DNA of 64,000 nucleotides from Chelativorans multitrophicus (GTDB taxonomy: Bacteria > Pseudomonadota > Alphaproteobacteria > Rhizobiales > Rhizobiaceae): contig NZ_JAAAPL010000001.1 in NCBI RefSeq assembly GCF_011317445.1, forward strand, positions 248,001 to 312,000, read 5' to 3'. The notes under the pieces were generated by a model. The model worked only from the letters and a program-made list of their open reading frames with translations, made no database searches and was not told where the DNA came from. This document shows, piece by piece, positions 45,990-55,009 of the stretch; the first letter of the stretch is position 1, and every line of letters starts with the position of its first letter. The position numbers were made by a program, and so were the translations under genes.

Positions 45990-48900
45990 CTCCACATCCA
46001 CCACGCCGGAGACGGCACGCATGGCGGCGGCAACCTGGGGGGAGATGCGGTAGCGTTCGGGCAGGCCGATCTCGATTTCCCCCCGGCCGCCGTCTTTGAT
46101 GACGATAAGGCTGACCTGCCCTTCCCCGCGCGTGGTGAGCTGGGAGGAAATCGCCGCGATCGGCTGCGGGTCACGCAGATAGATGCGCAGCGCCTTCTGC
46201 ATGCAGCTTGCCTCGGCTTCGAGCGATTGCACCGTTTGAATACGCAGATTGATGCCCTCGGGGCGATCCTCGGCCGAAACCATGATGACGACCGAGCGAC
46301 CGGGCTCCAACAGGTCGCGATATTGGGCCAGCGCCTCTGAAAAGAGCACGGCTTCATACTGGCCCGTTGCGTCCGAAAACTGCACGATGCCCATCTTGTT
46401 GCCGGTGCGCGTCTTGCGCTCTTGCTTGGCCGTGACGGTGCCGGCGAGCCTGCCGGCCGTGGCCCCGCGCTTCACCGCGGCCTGAAAATCAGCCCAACTC
46501 TGTACGCGCAGCTTTTCAAGCGTAGGCAAATAATCATCGAGCGGATGGGCCGACAGATAGCACCCAACCACCTGGAATTCCCGATGAAGCTTTTCCGCCG
46601 CAAGCCAGGGAGCGGTGGCGGGCAGCTGAAGCTTTTGCGGCTCGATCGCGGCGGAGCCGAAGATGTCCGCCTGACCGATTGCGGCGTCTTCGGCCGCGCG
46701 AGAGGCCATGCCCATCAGGCGGTCGACGCCTGCAAAGAGCGCGGCGCGGTCAAGCCCGAAGCAATCGAAAGCGCCGGCACAGATAAGGCTTTCGAGCACG
46801 CGCTTGCCGACGATCTTTGGATCGACCCGGGCGCAGAAATCCTCAATGCTCTCGAACGGCTTTTCCTTCCGCTTCGCAACAATGTGCTCCACCGCGGCGT
46901 CGCCCGCGCCTTTGATGGCGGCAAGCGAGTAGAAAATCCGGTTCTCGCCAACCTCGAAGTCGCGATAGCTGGTCAGCACCGATGGCGGCACCACCTCTAT
47001 CCCGAGCCGGATTGCGTCGCGGCGGAAATCATTGAGCTTGTCCGTGTTGGCCATGTCGTAGGTCATGGACGCGGCCAGGAATTCCACGGGATAATGCGCC
47101 TTGAGATAGGCGGTCTGATAGGAAACCACCGCATAGGCGGCCGCGTGCGACTTGTTGAAGCCGTAATCGGCGAATTTTGCGAGCAGGTCGAAGATGAAAT
47201 CTGCCTGCTGCTTCGTCACCCCGCGTTCCACCGCGCCCTCCACGAAGCGGACGCGCTGCTTGTCCATCTCGGCGCGGATCTTCTTGCCCATGGCACGGCG
47301 GAGCAGATCGGCTTCGCCGAGCGTATAGCCAGCCAGTTCCTGCGCGATCTGCATCACCTGCTCCTGATAGACGATGACGCCCTGCGTCTCCTTCACCAGG
47401 TGATCGATCTTGGGGTGGATCGAGGCCATCTCCTCCTCACCATGCTTGCGGGCATTGTAGGTGGGAATGTTCTCCATCGGGCCGGGGCGGTAGAGGGCGA
47501 CAAGCGCGATGATGTCCTCAACTCGGTCCGGTTTCATGCCGATCAGCGCCTTGCGCATGCCCGCGCTTTCCACCTGGAACACGCCGACCGTTTCGCCGCG
47601 CGAGAGCATCTCGTATGTCTTCTTGTCGTCCAGCGGGATCTTGGACAGGTCGATCTCTATGCCACGGCGGCGGATGAGGTGGACCGCCTTTTCCAGCACG
47701 GTCAGCGTCTTCAGGCCCAGGAAGTCGAATTTAACCAGCCCCGCCTGCTCCACCCATTTCATGTTGAATTGGGTAACGGGCATGTCCGAACGCGGATCGC
47801 GATACATCGGCACGAGTTCGGAGAGCGGCCGGTCACCGATCACAATGCCTGCAGCGTGCGTGGAGGCGTGACGGTAGAGACCTTCCAGCTTCTGCGCGAT
47901 CTCAAGCAGCGTGCCGACGATCGGCTCCTTCTCAACCTCTTCGGCGAAGCGCGGTTCGTCCTCGATGGCCTTGCCGAGCGGCGTGGGATTGGCGGGGTTG
48001 GACGGCACCATCTTGCAGAGCCGGTCCACCTGGCCGTAGGGCATCTGCAGGACGCGGCCGACATCGCGCAGCACGGCGCGGGCCTGCAGCGTTCCGAAGG
48101 TGATGATCTGCCCGACCTGGTCGCGGCCGTATTTCTGCTGGACGTAGCGGATCACCTCCTCGCGGCGGTCCTGACAGAAGTCGATGTCGAAATCCGGCAT
48201 TGATACGCGGTCGGGGTTTAGGAAGCGCTCGAACAGCAGCGAAAAACGCAGCGGATCGATATCGGTGATGGTGAGCGCATAGGCCACCAGCGAGCCTGCG
48301 CCGGAACCGCGGCCGGGGCCGACTGGAATATCATGCGCCTTGGCCCATTTGATGAAATCCGCCACGATGAGGAAGTAGCCGGGAAACTTCATCCGTTCGA
48401 TGACCCCGAGCTCGTATTCCAGCCGCGCGGCATATTCCTCTTCGCTGTGCCCCTCGGCGATGCCTTGTATGGCCAGCCGCTTGTCTAAACCTTCGCGGGC
48501 CTGACGCCTCAGCTCGTCTGCCTCCGCCTGGAGCGCGGCGGCTTCGTCCCCTGCCTCGTCGCCGGTGAAGCGCGGCAGAATGGGCTTGCGGGTCTTCGGG
48601 TAATAGGAGCAGCGCCGCGCGACCTCCAGCGTATTGTCGAGCGCTTCCGGCAGGTCGGCGAAGAGCGCAGCCATCTCGGCCTGGGTCTTCAAATAATTGT
48701 CGGGCGTGAGCCGGCGCCGGTCATCCGAGGCGATGACGGAGCCCTCCGCGATCGCGATCAGCGCGTCATGGGCATCGAAGTCGTCGCGCGTCGGGAAGAA
48801 CGCCTCGTTGGTGGCAACCAGCGGCAGGTCGTGCCTATAGGCGAGGTTGACCGCCGCCGCCTCCAGGTTTCGGTCATAGCCCTGGAGCCGCTCCAATTCC

Positions 48901-49499
48901 ACATAAAGCCGGTCGCCATAGGTTTCCCTCAGAAGGAGGAGACGCGCTTCGGCCAGTTCCGCACGATCGGCTTTCAAGGGCGCGCCGATCGGCCCGCGTG
49001 GGCCGCCGGTTAGACAGATGATGCCTTCCGAATGCTCCTGGAGCCAGTCGGCCGCCACATGGGGTGGCTCACCCGCCTCGTTGTCGAGATAAGCGCGGCT
49101 CATCAGCCGCACGAGATTGGCATAGCCGGCCTCGGTGGCCGCAATCAGCACCAGCGGATCGTAGTCCGCAAAGGACTTGCGGCTTGCCGCGCGACGGGCC
49201 TCGGCAAAGGCATCATCGAAAGCCACGTCGAGCTGGCAACCGATGATGGGCTGGATGCCGTCCTTTACGGCCTTCTGCGCGAATTCAAGGGCTCCGAAGA
49301 GATTGTTGGTGTCCGCGGTGGCGATTGCGGGCGCCTCGTCCTTCAGCGCGTGCCCGATGATCTTTCCGAGCGGCAGAGCGCCTTCAAGCAGGGAATAGGC
49401 CGAGTGCACGCGCAGATGGATAAAGTTGCGCTCCGGCCGCCCCTGGCGGCGCGCAGCTTCCTTCACGAGAGGATCACGCGACGTCCGATCGCCCGCCAT
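45981..49499 (-). CDS. dnaE: DNA polymerase III alpha subunit
   Basis: A 1172-residue replicative polymerase. The start at 49499 (MAGDRTSRDPLVKEAARRQG) leads into the PHP domain (NFIHLRVHSAYSLLEGALPL). The polymerase core holds GPGRGSGAGSLVAYAL and the catalytic acids in PDFDIDFCQDRR. After it come the HhH region, an OB domain (GRLAGTVTAKQERKTRTGNKMG) and the C-terminal tau-binding part. Size matches DnaE1. An upstream extension of the frame lies inside other genes and is rejected. Confidence 0.96.
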   Translation of the reverse strand: MAGDRTSRDPLVKEAARRQGRPERNFIHLRVHSAYSLLEGALPLGKIIGHALKDEAPAIATADTNNLFGALEFAQKAVKDGIQPIIGCQLDVAFDDAFAEARRAASRKSFADYDPLVLIAATEAGYANLVRLMSRAYLDNEAGEPPHVAADWLQEHSEGIICLTGGPRGPIGAPLKADRAELAEARLLLLRETYGDRLYVELERLQGYDRNLEAAAVNLAYRHDLPLVATNEAFFPTRDDFDAHDALIAIAEGSVIASDDRRRLTPDNYLKTQAEMAALFADLPEALDNTLEVARRCSYYPKTRKPILPRFTGDEAGDEAAALQAEADELRRQAREGLDKRLAIQGIAEGHSEEEYAARLEYELGVIERMKFPGYFLIVADFIKWAKAHDIPVGPGRGSGAGSLVAYALTITDIDPLRFSLLFERFLNPDRVSMPDFDIDFCQDRREEVIRYVQQKYGRDQVGQIITFGTLQARAVLRDVGRVLQMPYGQVDRLCKMVPSNPANPTPLGKAIEDEPRFAEEVEKEPIVGTLLEIAQKLEGLYRHASTHAAGIVIGDRPLSELVPMYRDPRSDMPVTQFNMKWVEQAGLVKFDFLGLKTLTVLEKAVHLIRRRGIEIDLSKIPLDDKKTYEMLSRGETVGVFQVESAGMRKALIGMKPDRVEDIIALVALYRPGPMENIPTYNARKHGEEEMASIHPKIDHLVKETQGVIVYQEQVMQIAQELAGYTLGEADLLRRAMGKKIRAEMDKQRVRFVEGAVERGVTKQQADFIFDLLAKFADYGFNKSHAAAYAVVSYQTAYLKAHYPVEFLAASMTYDMANTDKLNDFRRDAIRLGIEVVPPSVLTSYRDFEVGENRIFYSLAAIKGAGDAAVEHIVAKRKEKPFESIEDFCARVDPKIVGKRVLESLICAGAFDCFGLDRAALFAGVDRLMGMASRAAEDAAIGQADIFGSAAIEPQKLQLPATAPWLAAEKLHREFQVVGCYLSAHPLDDYLPTLEKLRVQSWADFQAAVKRGATAGRLAGTVTAKQERKTRTGNKMGIVQFSDATGQYEAVLFSEALAQYRDLLEPGRSVVIMVSAEDRPEGINLRIQTVQSLEAEASCMQKALRIYLRDPQPIAAISSQLTTRGEGQVSLIVIKDGGRGEIEIGLPERYRISPQVAAAMRAVSGVVDVELV

Positions 49500-49658
49500 G
49501 GTCAATTTTCCCGAGGATTCGTGTGGCCGATGACATGCATGTAGCGCTCCTTGGTCCTGCGGGGCAAGCATGCTGGACGACCGCTTGGCGGCTATGCGGG
49601 GAACGAGTTGGCCGCTCGCGAATTCTTCCCGCGTCAGAACCCCTTTTTGGAGGATATT

Positions 49659-49976
49659 ATGAAAGCCAGATTTCCCGCGACTTTGACTGCCTTCCTGTTC
49701 CTGTCGGGCGCCGCCTTTGCTCAGCAGGCCACCGTCGTGATTTCGCCGGAGCAGGAGACCGTCATCCGCGAATATGTGGTCCAGCAGCAGGTACAGCCAA
49801 TCCAACCCCCAGCCGATGTGACGATCGAAGTCGGCGCGACGCTGCCGGATACAGTTGAGCTGCGTCCCCTCGAAGCACCCGATCTCGAAGTCGAATATCA
49901 ATATGTGGTTGTCGACGGCCGCACTGTGCTCGTCGAGCCGGATACGCGTAAAATCGTCCACATCATCAGCGACTAA
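49659..49976 (+). CDS. DUF1236 secreted protein
   Basis: A 105-residue exported protein. The start at 49659 (MKARFPATLTAFLFLSGAAFA-Q) has TGGAGGA upstream and opens a signal peptide. The mature part carries the DUF1236 pattern: EQETVIREYVVQQQVQPI, VEVGATLPDTVELRPL-like segment, YQYVVVDGRTVLVEPDTRKIVHII. The family is common in rhizobia, often in stress-related periplasmic proteins; function is unknown. A strong terminator follows. Confidence 0.85.
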   Translation: MKARFPATLTAFLFLSGAAFAQQATVVISPEQETVIREYVVQQQVQPIQPPADVTIEVGATLPDTVELRPLEAPDLEVEYQYVVVDGRTVLVEPDTRKIVHIISD

Positions 49977-49985
49977 GCGCACCCG

Positions 49986-50020
49986 AAGCGGCGGAATGGG
50001 AGGATCCATTCCGCCGCTTT
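49986..50020 (+). terminator. Rho-independent terminator of the DUF1236 gene
   Basis: AGCGGCGGAATGG (49987-49999) pairs perfectly over 13 bp with CCATTCCGCCGCT (50006-50018), with a 6-base loop and TTT after. It lies 10 bases past the stop. Confidence 0.8.
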
Positions 50021-50184
50021 GCTCCACCCAAAAGCTCATGGCCCCGCTTATTGATGCGCCAAAGCACGCTCCCCCCTGACGCATGGCGTCGGCAGCGCAT
50101 AGCTGCGATGCAGGTTCGCATATTGTAGCAGAGCCAATGGGGCGGCATCCTGACAAACGGTCAGGAGGCAGGAGGAGCACCCCA

Positions 50185-50928
50185 ATGACATCCATTCTCA
50201 TTACCGGCGGCAGCCGAGGCATCGGACGCGCAACCGCTCTGCTGGCGGCGCAAAGCGGCTGGGCCGTGGCAATCAATTATCTCGGCAACGCTGCCGCTGC
50301 GGAGGAGGTCGTCGCCGAGATCAAAGCCGGAGGCGGTCGAGCCTGCGCGGTGCAGGGAAACGTGGCGGCAGAAAATGACGTCATCGCAATGCACGAAGTT
50401 GCGGAGCGGGAGCTGGGTGGGCTTACCGGCGTCGTTATCAATGCCGGCATTGTCGGGCCGTCCCGCCCCCTGGTGGATATCGAGCTAAACCGGATCCGCC
50501 GCATCTTCGAGGTCAACACAATCGGCGCCTATCTTTGCGCGCGGGAAGCCGCGCGCCGGCTTGCCCGGAGCCGCGGCGGAACGGGAGGCTCGATCGTCCT
50601 GGTCTCTTCAATGGCGTCGCGTCTCGGCTCCCCTTTCGAATATGTGGACTATGCCGGCTCGAAGGGAGCGGTGGACACTCTCACCATCGGACTGGCCAAG
50701 GAGATGGGCGGCGAAGGTGTGCGGGTGAATGCCGTCAGGCCAGGGCTGATCGAAACGGAGATCCACGCGAGCGGCGGCCAGCCGGATCGCGCACAGCGGC
50801 TTGGCGCTGCTTCCCCGCTCGGACGCGCAGGCGAGGCGCGGGAAGTGGCCGAGGCGATTGTCTGGCTTCTGAGCGACGCCTCATCGTATGTCACCGGCAG
50901 CTTCATCGATGTGGCCGGCGGCCGATAA
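50185..50928 (+). CDS. Short-chain dehydrogenase/reductase
   Basis: A 247-residue SDR enzyme. It has the NAD(P) motif TGGSRGIGRAT (residues 7-17), NAGIVG (NAG motif), the catalytic serine in IVLVSSMAS and Tyr-x-x-x-Lys in YVDYAGSKGAVD. The C-terminus DASSYVTGSFIDVAGGR is typical of glucose-1-dehydrogenase/FabG-like members. The start at 50185 has GGAGGAG upstream. The substrate is unknown; it is a single gene. Confidence 0.87.
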   Translation: MTSILITGGSRGIGRATALLAAQSGWAVAINYLGNAAAAEEVVAEIKAGGGRACAVQGNVAAENDVIAMHEVAERELGGLTGVVINAGIVGPSRPLVDIELNRIRRIFEVNTIGAYLCAREAARRLARSRGGTGGSIVLVSSMASRLGSPFEYVDYAGSKGAVDTLTIGLAKEMGGEGVRVNAVRPGLIETEIHASGGQPDRAQRLGAASPLGRAGEAREVAEAIVWLLSDASSYVTGSFIDVAGGR

Positions 50929-51032
50929 TCGCTTCTGCGCCATTCAACAAACTAAAATTTGGCAGGAATAAAATTCTTTTGTAACATTGTGACGAGCTGA
51001 AATGGGCATTCATAGTGTGGGGAACCGGTCGG

Positions 51033-51671
51033 TCACCGGGCATTTCCAACCCAAGCCTCACCTGTAATAAAGTTACAAAAGATGGCGCGCTGGTCGCCAT
51101 GCAAGACGAGTGCATGGCTCGCCAGCAAATTCACCGCAAGTTGGGATTGGCGCATTACGTAGGCAATCCAGTCTGTTTCGATTTTCTCGCCCGAAATTAT
51201 AGTGGCAGGGGTCCCCCGATGCAGCACCGCGCCACACTTCCGATACAGCGTCTTCAGGTTCTCCTTTGATAGATGTTCGATCTCGTTGTCCTCGACCGAA
51301 ATACGCCCGCTTTGCTTCCGCTCCACTTTGATCGGTTGCGGATAGAAGCGGTCATGCAGCTTCGATAGAAAGTTCACAATCTCATCAGCCGCATACGAGT
51401 TGCGAAATTTCCTGGCGGATAACTCAGAGAAGCCTTCGTGCGAGATGATGCACCCGAGTGCAATTATTTCGCAGATCATTCGCAATTGAAGATACGACAA
51501 CTCTCTTGCAAACCGAGCTCTCAGGCTGGTTTCTTTATTAACTAGCGCCTCAATCGTATCGAGCCTTTGCCGAACTTCCTTCATCATGTCTTTGTATATC
51601 AGAAGCGTTCTTAGCTCATTCGAATCCATCGATTCATCCCGCATTCTTTGAACGGAATCGTACGATAACAT
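51033..51671 (-). CDS. Hypothetical protein, helical
   Basis: A protein of about 212 residues if the ATG at 51671 (MLSYDSVQRMRDESMDS) is used; ATG 51629 is another choice. The sequence is mostly helical: VRQRLDTIEALVNKETSLRARFAREL could form a coiled coil. It has no signal peptide or recognised domain. The base composition is lower in GC than the core genes to its left, which suggests transfer. It lies next to the tRNA-Val/tRNA-Asp junction, at the start of the accessory region. Confidence 0.55.
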   Translation of the reverse strand: MLSYDSVQRMRDESMDSNELRTLLIYKDMMKEVRQRLDTIEALVNKETSLRARFARELSYLQLRMICEIIALGCIISHEGFSELSARKFRNSYAADEIVNFLSKLHDRFYPQPIKVERKQSGRISVEDNEIEHLSKENLKTLYRKCGAVLHRGTPATIISGEKIETDWIAYVMRQSQLAVNLLASHALVLHGDQRAIFCNFITGEAWVGNAR

Positions 51672-51721
51672 AAAGCCCACCGGGCGAGCGGCAGCGCCGG
51701 AACTCTTGCCAGGTGGGTCCG

Positions 51722-52084
51722 CTATTCGTCCCTCATGGTCTCCGCAATGCATCCGCGCACGATGTCACGGTCGACAGTCTCGTTCACCACGTCCGAGTCA
51801 ATGGCCTGCGGCAGCCCCTCGCGCTCCCCATAGCGAATGATGGTGTTGCGGCCGGCGCTTTCACCATCGCAGTGACGTTGCCAAAGGCCGTCCCATTTCG
51901 AACGTGCGCAGCTAACGGCTTCATCACGGCAGCGATACCATCGCTGATCTTGGTCATGAGGGGCATCGTCGATGCCTGACACAGCGCGGCTCGGTGTCCC
52001 CAAGCTCTTCATTGAGGCAAGCCGGGATTGGTATTCGCGAAGCGCGACTTGGTAGGCCGCGAGCGGATAGCGCCCAACGGTCAA
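51722..52084 (-). CDS. Uncertain ORF beside tRNA-Val
   Basis: A 120-residue open frame from a TTG at 52084, 34 bp after the 3' end of tRNA-Val. Its first residues (TVGRYPLAAYQVALREYQ) resemble the N-terminal arm-binding segment of P4-type tyrosine integrases (GRYP...AR), but the rest does not continue such a domain. It could be the remains of an integrase or chance coding. Other frames over the same bases are open too and look no better. Confidence 0.25.
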   Translation of the reverse strand: MTVGRYPLAAYQVALREYQSRLASMKSLGTPSRAVSGIDDAPHDQDQRWYRCRDEAVSCARSKWDGLWQRHCDGESAGRNTIIRYGEREGLPQAIDSDVVNETVDRDIVRGCIAETMRDE

Positions 52085-52118
52085 ATCGCGCTTACCTGCC
52101 TTTGCGGCGCGCTGTGAA

Positions 52119-52194
<76 letters not shown>

Positions 52195-52381
52195 GCCGCT
52201 AACCGGCCCGGCCCGTCCGTTTAGGCGGTTCGGCGCGTGATCGCAAGGGAAAATCGCCGGTTCAGACCTCATCCCCAGTTCCATTGTGAAATCAATCGAC
52301 AAATGGTTCACACCGCTTGACAGTCCACTGGGAACCGCCTAATTGACCGCCACGACACGCGCTAACGCCGTGTCGAAATGC

Positions 52382-52458
52382 GCGGGTGTAGCTCAGTTGG
52401 TTAGAGTGCCGGCCTGTCACGCCGGAGGTCGCGGGTTCGAGCCCCGTCACTCGCGCCA
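52382..52458 (+). tRNA. tRNA-Asp (anticodon GTC)
   Basis: A 77-base tRNA: acceptor GCGGGTG pairs with CACTCGC, D loop AGCTCAGTTGGTTAGA, anticodon loop CTGTCAC (GTC), T loop GGTTCGAGCC and encoded CCA. It is divergent from tRNA-Val, about 190 bp away. The DNA after its 3' end is accessory, so it may be an attachment site. Confidence 0.97.
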
Positions 52459-52591
52459 TTTTTCAATGACTTAGACGAACGATCTTCCGAAAAAAGTTGG
52501 AACTCCAGACCGGCAATTCCAACTTTCAACCCTTTTCGTTCCCCTCTCCCCAAGTTCCTTTCCACGTTTATCGCGTGTTGTGGATATCTTC

Positions 52592-52966
52592 ATGCTGACA
52601 CTCGTTGCCGCCGCTATCTCCACCTGCCTTCACCTCTCCGCTGTCGACGGCGACACGATCAAATGCGACGGGCAAAACATGCGGTTGCTCGGACCAGGCC
52701 AGCCGAACAAATCTGGCGTTGACGCGCCAGAGATCGGACATGCCAAATGCACGGCCGAGAAGTTCCTGGGGCAGCAGGCCAAGCGCCGGCTGGAAGAGCT
52801 GTTGCGCGAGGATGTCCGAATCGAGTTGTCTGGGGTCAAGGATCGCTACGGTCGGCCGCTCGTCTGGGTTCGGATGCCAAACGGCAAGGATGTCGGCGAG
52901 GTCCTTCTCGAAGAAGGATACGCCCTGCCCTGGCGGCCTGGGCACGCCATAAGTTGGTGCGACTGA
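52592..52966 (+). CDS. Staphylococcal-nuclease-like (SNase) protein
   Basis: A protein of about 124 residues with an SNase/TNase domain: AVDGDTIKCDGQNMRLLG, GVDAPEIGHAKC, EKFLGQQAKRRLEELL, and VKDRYGRPLVWV. The Arg/Glu/Arg residues of the nuclease active site have counterparts (R in MRLLG, E in DAPE, R in DRYGR). A hydrophobic N-terminus may export it. An upstream GTG at 52580 is another start. It lies just downstream of tRNA-Asp, at the edge of the accessory segment. Confidence 0.8.
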   Translation: MLTLVAAAISTCLHLSAVDGDTIKCDGQNMRLLGPGQPNKSGVDAPEIGHAKCTAEKFLGQQAKRRLEELLREDVRIELSGVKDRYGRPLVWVRMPNGKDVGEVLLEEGYALPWRPGHAISWCD

Positions 52967-52984
52967 CCGGCTCAGGCCGGACGG

Positions 52985-53305
52985 TCATTCGTCCCGCCAG
53001 ATCACCCGCCGAATATATAGGATCCGGTCAATGCGCCGCAGCTTGATCTTCTGCAGATCGGCCGCGGAAGGGTTCACAATCGTAAGGTCGATCATGTTCC
53101 TATTGCCGCAGGACGTGCATCGCCAATTGTTGCGGTAAGGAACGTCGTCGCATTCGACATTGCCGAAGGCGACCTTCAATTCCTCGACAAGATAGTACCG
53201 TTCCGTCTTGCAGAAGCGACAACGGAGCTTCGCATAGCGACTAACCTTGGCCGCGTCCGCGAGCGTGTACGATCCCTTCTTTTTCGGCCAATATGGTTCA
53301 GGCAT
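52985..53305 (-). CDS. Zinc-ribbon hypothetical protein
   Basis: A 106-residue basic protein. Two Cys pairs, LRCRFCKTERYYLVEEL and WRCTSCGNRNMIDLT, form a likely zinc ribbon in the middle; the C-terminus is Arg/Ile-rich (LRRIDRILYIRRVIW). It lacks any other recognised domain. Similar small zinc-ribbon proteins occur in rhizobial islands and phages. The start at 53305 has no strong ribosome site. It is convergent with the SNase gene. Confidence 0.6.
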   Translation of the reverse strand: MPEPYWPKKKGSYTLADAAKVSRYAKLRCRFCKTERYYLVEELKVAFGNVECDDVPYRNNWRCTSCGNRNMIDLTIVNPSAADLQKIKLRRIDRILYIRRVIWRDE

Positions 53306-53406
53306 GCCCTATGAAAGAGGAATGATTTCCTCTTCCGTCAAGGCTCCTCTTGACTCTTTTGTTCTCATTCCGTTCACTGTGACCATCCTGCTACGGAGGC
53401 AATCGT

Positions 53407-54087
53407 ATGTGCGGGCGCTTCACCCGATATCTAACTTGGTCGGAGATCCATCGGCTCTACCGGCTGACGCTCGATTGGGAAAAGCAGAAGAACGACGAGC
53501 CGCGCTACAACATCTGCCCGACTGAGGACGTTGATTTCGTGACCGCCGGCGAAAACGGTTCGCATCGTCTAAAGACCGGCCGATGGTGGCTGGTCCCGTG
53601 GTGGGCCAAGGAAATGCCCAAGGCAGCGATGTTCAATGCACGCATTGAGACCGCCGACACCTCCGGCGCGTTCAAGGATGCTTGGAAGTCAAAACGCTGC
53701 CTGATCCCAGCCGACGGCTTTTACGAGTGGACAAAGAGCCCGGCCGATGGCGGCAAGGACCCGTGGCACATCCATTTGCCGGACCATCAGCCTTTCAGCT
53801 TTGCTGGATTGTGGGCGTACAATGAAAAGCTGGGCGTGACGAGCTGCACCATTATCACGATGCCCGCGGAAGAACCCGTGACGCAGATCCACGACCGCCA
53901 ACCGGCCATACTGCACCCAGCGGTCTATGACCAGTGGCTTGATCCCGTTACGCCATCAGAACGTCTGAAACCTCTCGTCCGCGAACACAATCTGGATGGT
54001 CAGCTTCAGTTCTACCGCGTTGGACGCGAAGTGAATGCGACGAAGTTCCAAGGCGAGCAGTGCATTGCTCCGGTTAACCCGCTCTAG
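53407..54087 (+). CDS. SRAP (YedK/HMCES) abasic-site processing protein
   Basis: A 226-residue SRAP protein. The catalytic Cys2 follows Met1 (MCGRFTRYLT) and would cross-link to abasic sites in single-stranded DNA. Also present are the active-site Asn in RYNICPT, the family core MFNARIETADTSGAFKDAWKSKRCLIPADGFYEW (Glu in GFYEW), and the histidine site HDRQPAIL. It protects and processes DNA damage. Rhizobia often have several copies; this one lies in an accessory segment. Confidence 0.9.
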   Translation: MCGRFTRYLTWSEIHRLYRLTLDWEKQKNDEPRYNICPTEDVDFVTAGENGSHRLKTGRWWLVPWWAKEMPKAAMFNARIETADTSGAFKDAWKSKRCLIPADGFYEWTKSPADGGKDPWHIHLPDHQPFSFAGLWAYNEKLGVTSCTIITMPAEEPVTQIHDRQPAILHPAVYDQWLDPVTPSERLKPLVREHNLDGQLQFYRVGREVNATKFQGEQCIAPVNPL

Positions 54088-54230
54088 TGTGGCGACGCGG
54101 CTGAATCTAAGGTGAGATGATTATAAGTATCTGGGATGATTTTGATTTTAACTGGCACCTCATGAGTTTTTAGTCGTTAGTTAACGTTTACACGCAAGAT
54201 TTCTTATGTTCACTCAATTGTGAGGGGGTC

Positions 54231-54440
54231 ATGTACTTAAGTGCAAAACGGAAAGTCGCCGATATTCGGCGAAAACATATCGCTCACGGAGAAACAGATG
54301 AGTTGATCTGTGCAGTATCAACCGGCCTGGAGGCGTTGGCGGAAGCTCTCCACAAGAACAATCGAAAAATGCAAACCCAATACGATGAAATTGTTTTAGA
54401 GCTTAAGAAGATGCGGGCTGAAAACAGCCGCGAATGCTGA
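54231..54440 (+). CDS. Small hypothetical protein, helical
   Basis: A 69-residue protein with GAGGGGG just before the ATG at 54231. It is hydrophilic and likely helical (VSTGLEALAEALHKNNRKMQ, then YDEIVLELKKMRAE), perhaps a short coiled coil. No family is recognised. GC is lower than in the core genes. Three hairpins follow it before the next small gene. Confidence 0.5.
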   Translation: MYLSAKRKVADIRRKHIAHGETDELICAVSTGLEALAEALHKNNRKMQTQYDEIVLELKKMRAENSREC

Positions 54441-54449
54441 GCAAACTGC

Positions 54450-54519
54450 CTGGGGAATGACTCCCCAGATGACATGGGAGAATGATTCTCCCCCTTCCAA
54501 TCACTGTAGGGCAAGTGAT
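54450..54519. repeat. Three tandem hairpins between two small genes
   Basis: CTGGGGA-ATGAC-TCCCCAG (54450-54468), GGGAGA-ATGAT-TCTCCC (54476-54492) and ATCACT-N8-AGTGAT (54500-54519) follow each other. The first two have nearly the same five-base loop (ATGAC, ATGAT). They lie 10 bases after one small gene and 22 bases before the next start. Confidence 0.6.
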
Positions 54520-54540
54520 GAAACAACTGGGGAGGTTTTA

Positions 54541-54714
54541 ATGAATGAAGCAGACGATACAATCCTGCGGGTGATGTTCGAGGACAGAACCGGCAAGAAT
54601 TGGGAAGACGCAACCGAGGAGGAAAGGCAGAAGCAGCGGGATACTCTTGCTGAGCTAAGGGCTATCCTAGTCGCGCCCTGGCCTACTCACCTGCCTGGAA
54701 AGATTAGGCACTAA
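54541..54714 (+). CDS. Small acidic hypothetical protein
   Basis: A 57-residue protein with GGGGAGG before the ATG at 54541. It is acidic and helical: ILRVMFEDRTGKNWEDATEEERQ. No family is recognised. It follows three tandem hairpins and may share a transcript with the 69-residue gene upstream. Confidence 0.5.
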   Translation: MNEADDTILRVMFEDRTGKNWEDATEEERQKQRDTLAELRAILVAPWPTHLPGKIRH

Positions 54715-55009
54715 CGACTGTTTCGCAGCGCCCTCAATTGGCAGCGCTGGAGGAAATGCGGAGCAGGTCTTCAGCCTCTGGAAAACTACGGCTTAGGGCA
54801 CCCTTCGACTGAAGCCCTATCCTGACTCACCGGAAACTCGCGACTTCACATCACGCAGCACGGCCATGGAAGCCAGGCACTTCCTCAAGAGCTGCTTGAT
54901 CCCACCGTGATTCTCTCTGGAGTTGAGCGTGGGGTGCTTCGGTCCTCTTGCCATCGTCTTCCGGTTGCGCCACTATTGCGGATAGCGGTTTGGGCATTTG
55001 GGGGATTTC
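54715..55009. other. Stretch with little coding sign
   Basis: Apart from the doubtful 45-residue minus-strand frame at 54817-54954, I see no gene, tRNA or clear terminator here. The last bases (GGGGGA) are the ribosome site of the lipoprotein gene at 55010. Confidence 0.5.
54817..54954 (-). CDS. Possible 45-residue basic protein
   Basis: An ATG at 54954 with GGAAG upstream opens a 45-residue basic frame (MARGPKHPTLNSRENHGGIKQ...) ending at a TAG. It is the most protein-like frame in the otherwise empty stretch 54715-55009. No family is recognised, and a chance frame cannot be excluded. Confidence 0.3.
   Translation of the reverse strand: MARGPKHPTLNSRENHGGIKQLLRKCLASMAVLRDVKSRVSGESG

Noticed and set aside
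46422-48203. A 593-residue open frame opposite dnaE
   Set aside because: It is antisense to DNA polymerase III alpha, His/Arg/Asp-rich without domains, and has no ribosome site.
49500-50276. N-terminal extension of dnaE by 259 residues
   Set aside because: It would cover the DUF1236 gene and its terminator on the other strand, and family members start at the position of 49499.
51713-51979. An 88-residue plus-strand frame beside tRNA-Val
   Set aside because: It overlaps other open frames in a non-conserved stretch and has neither a ribosome site nor a domain.
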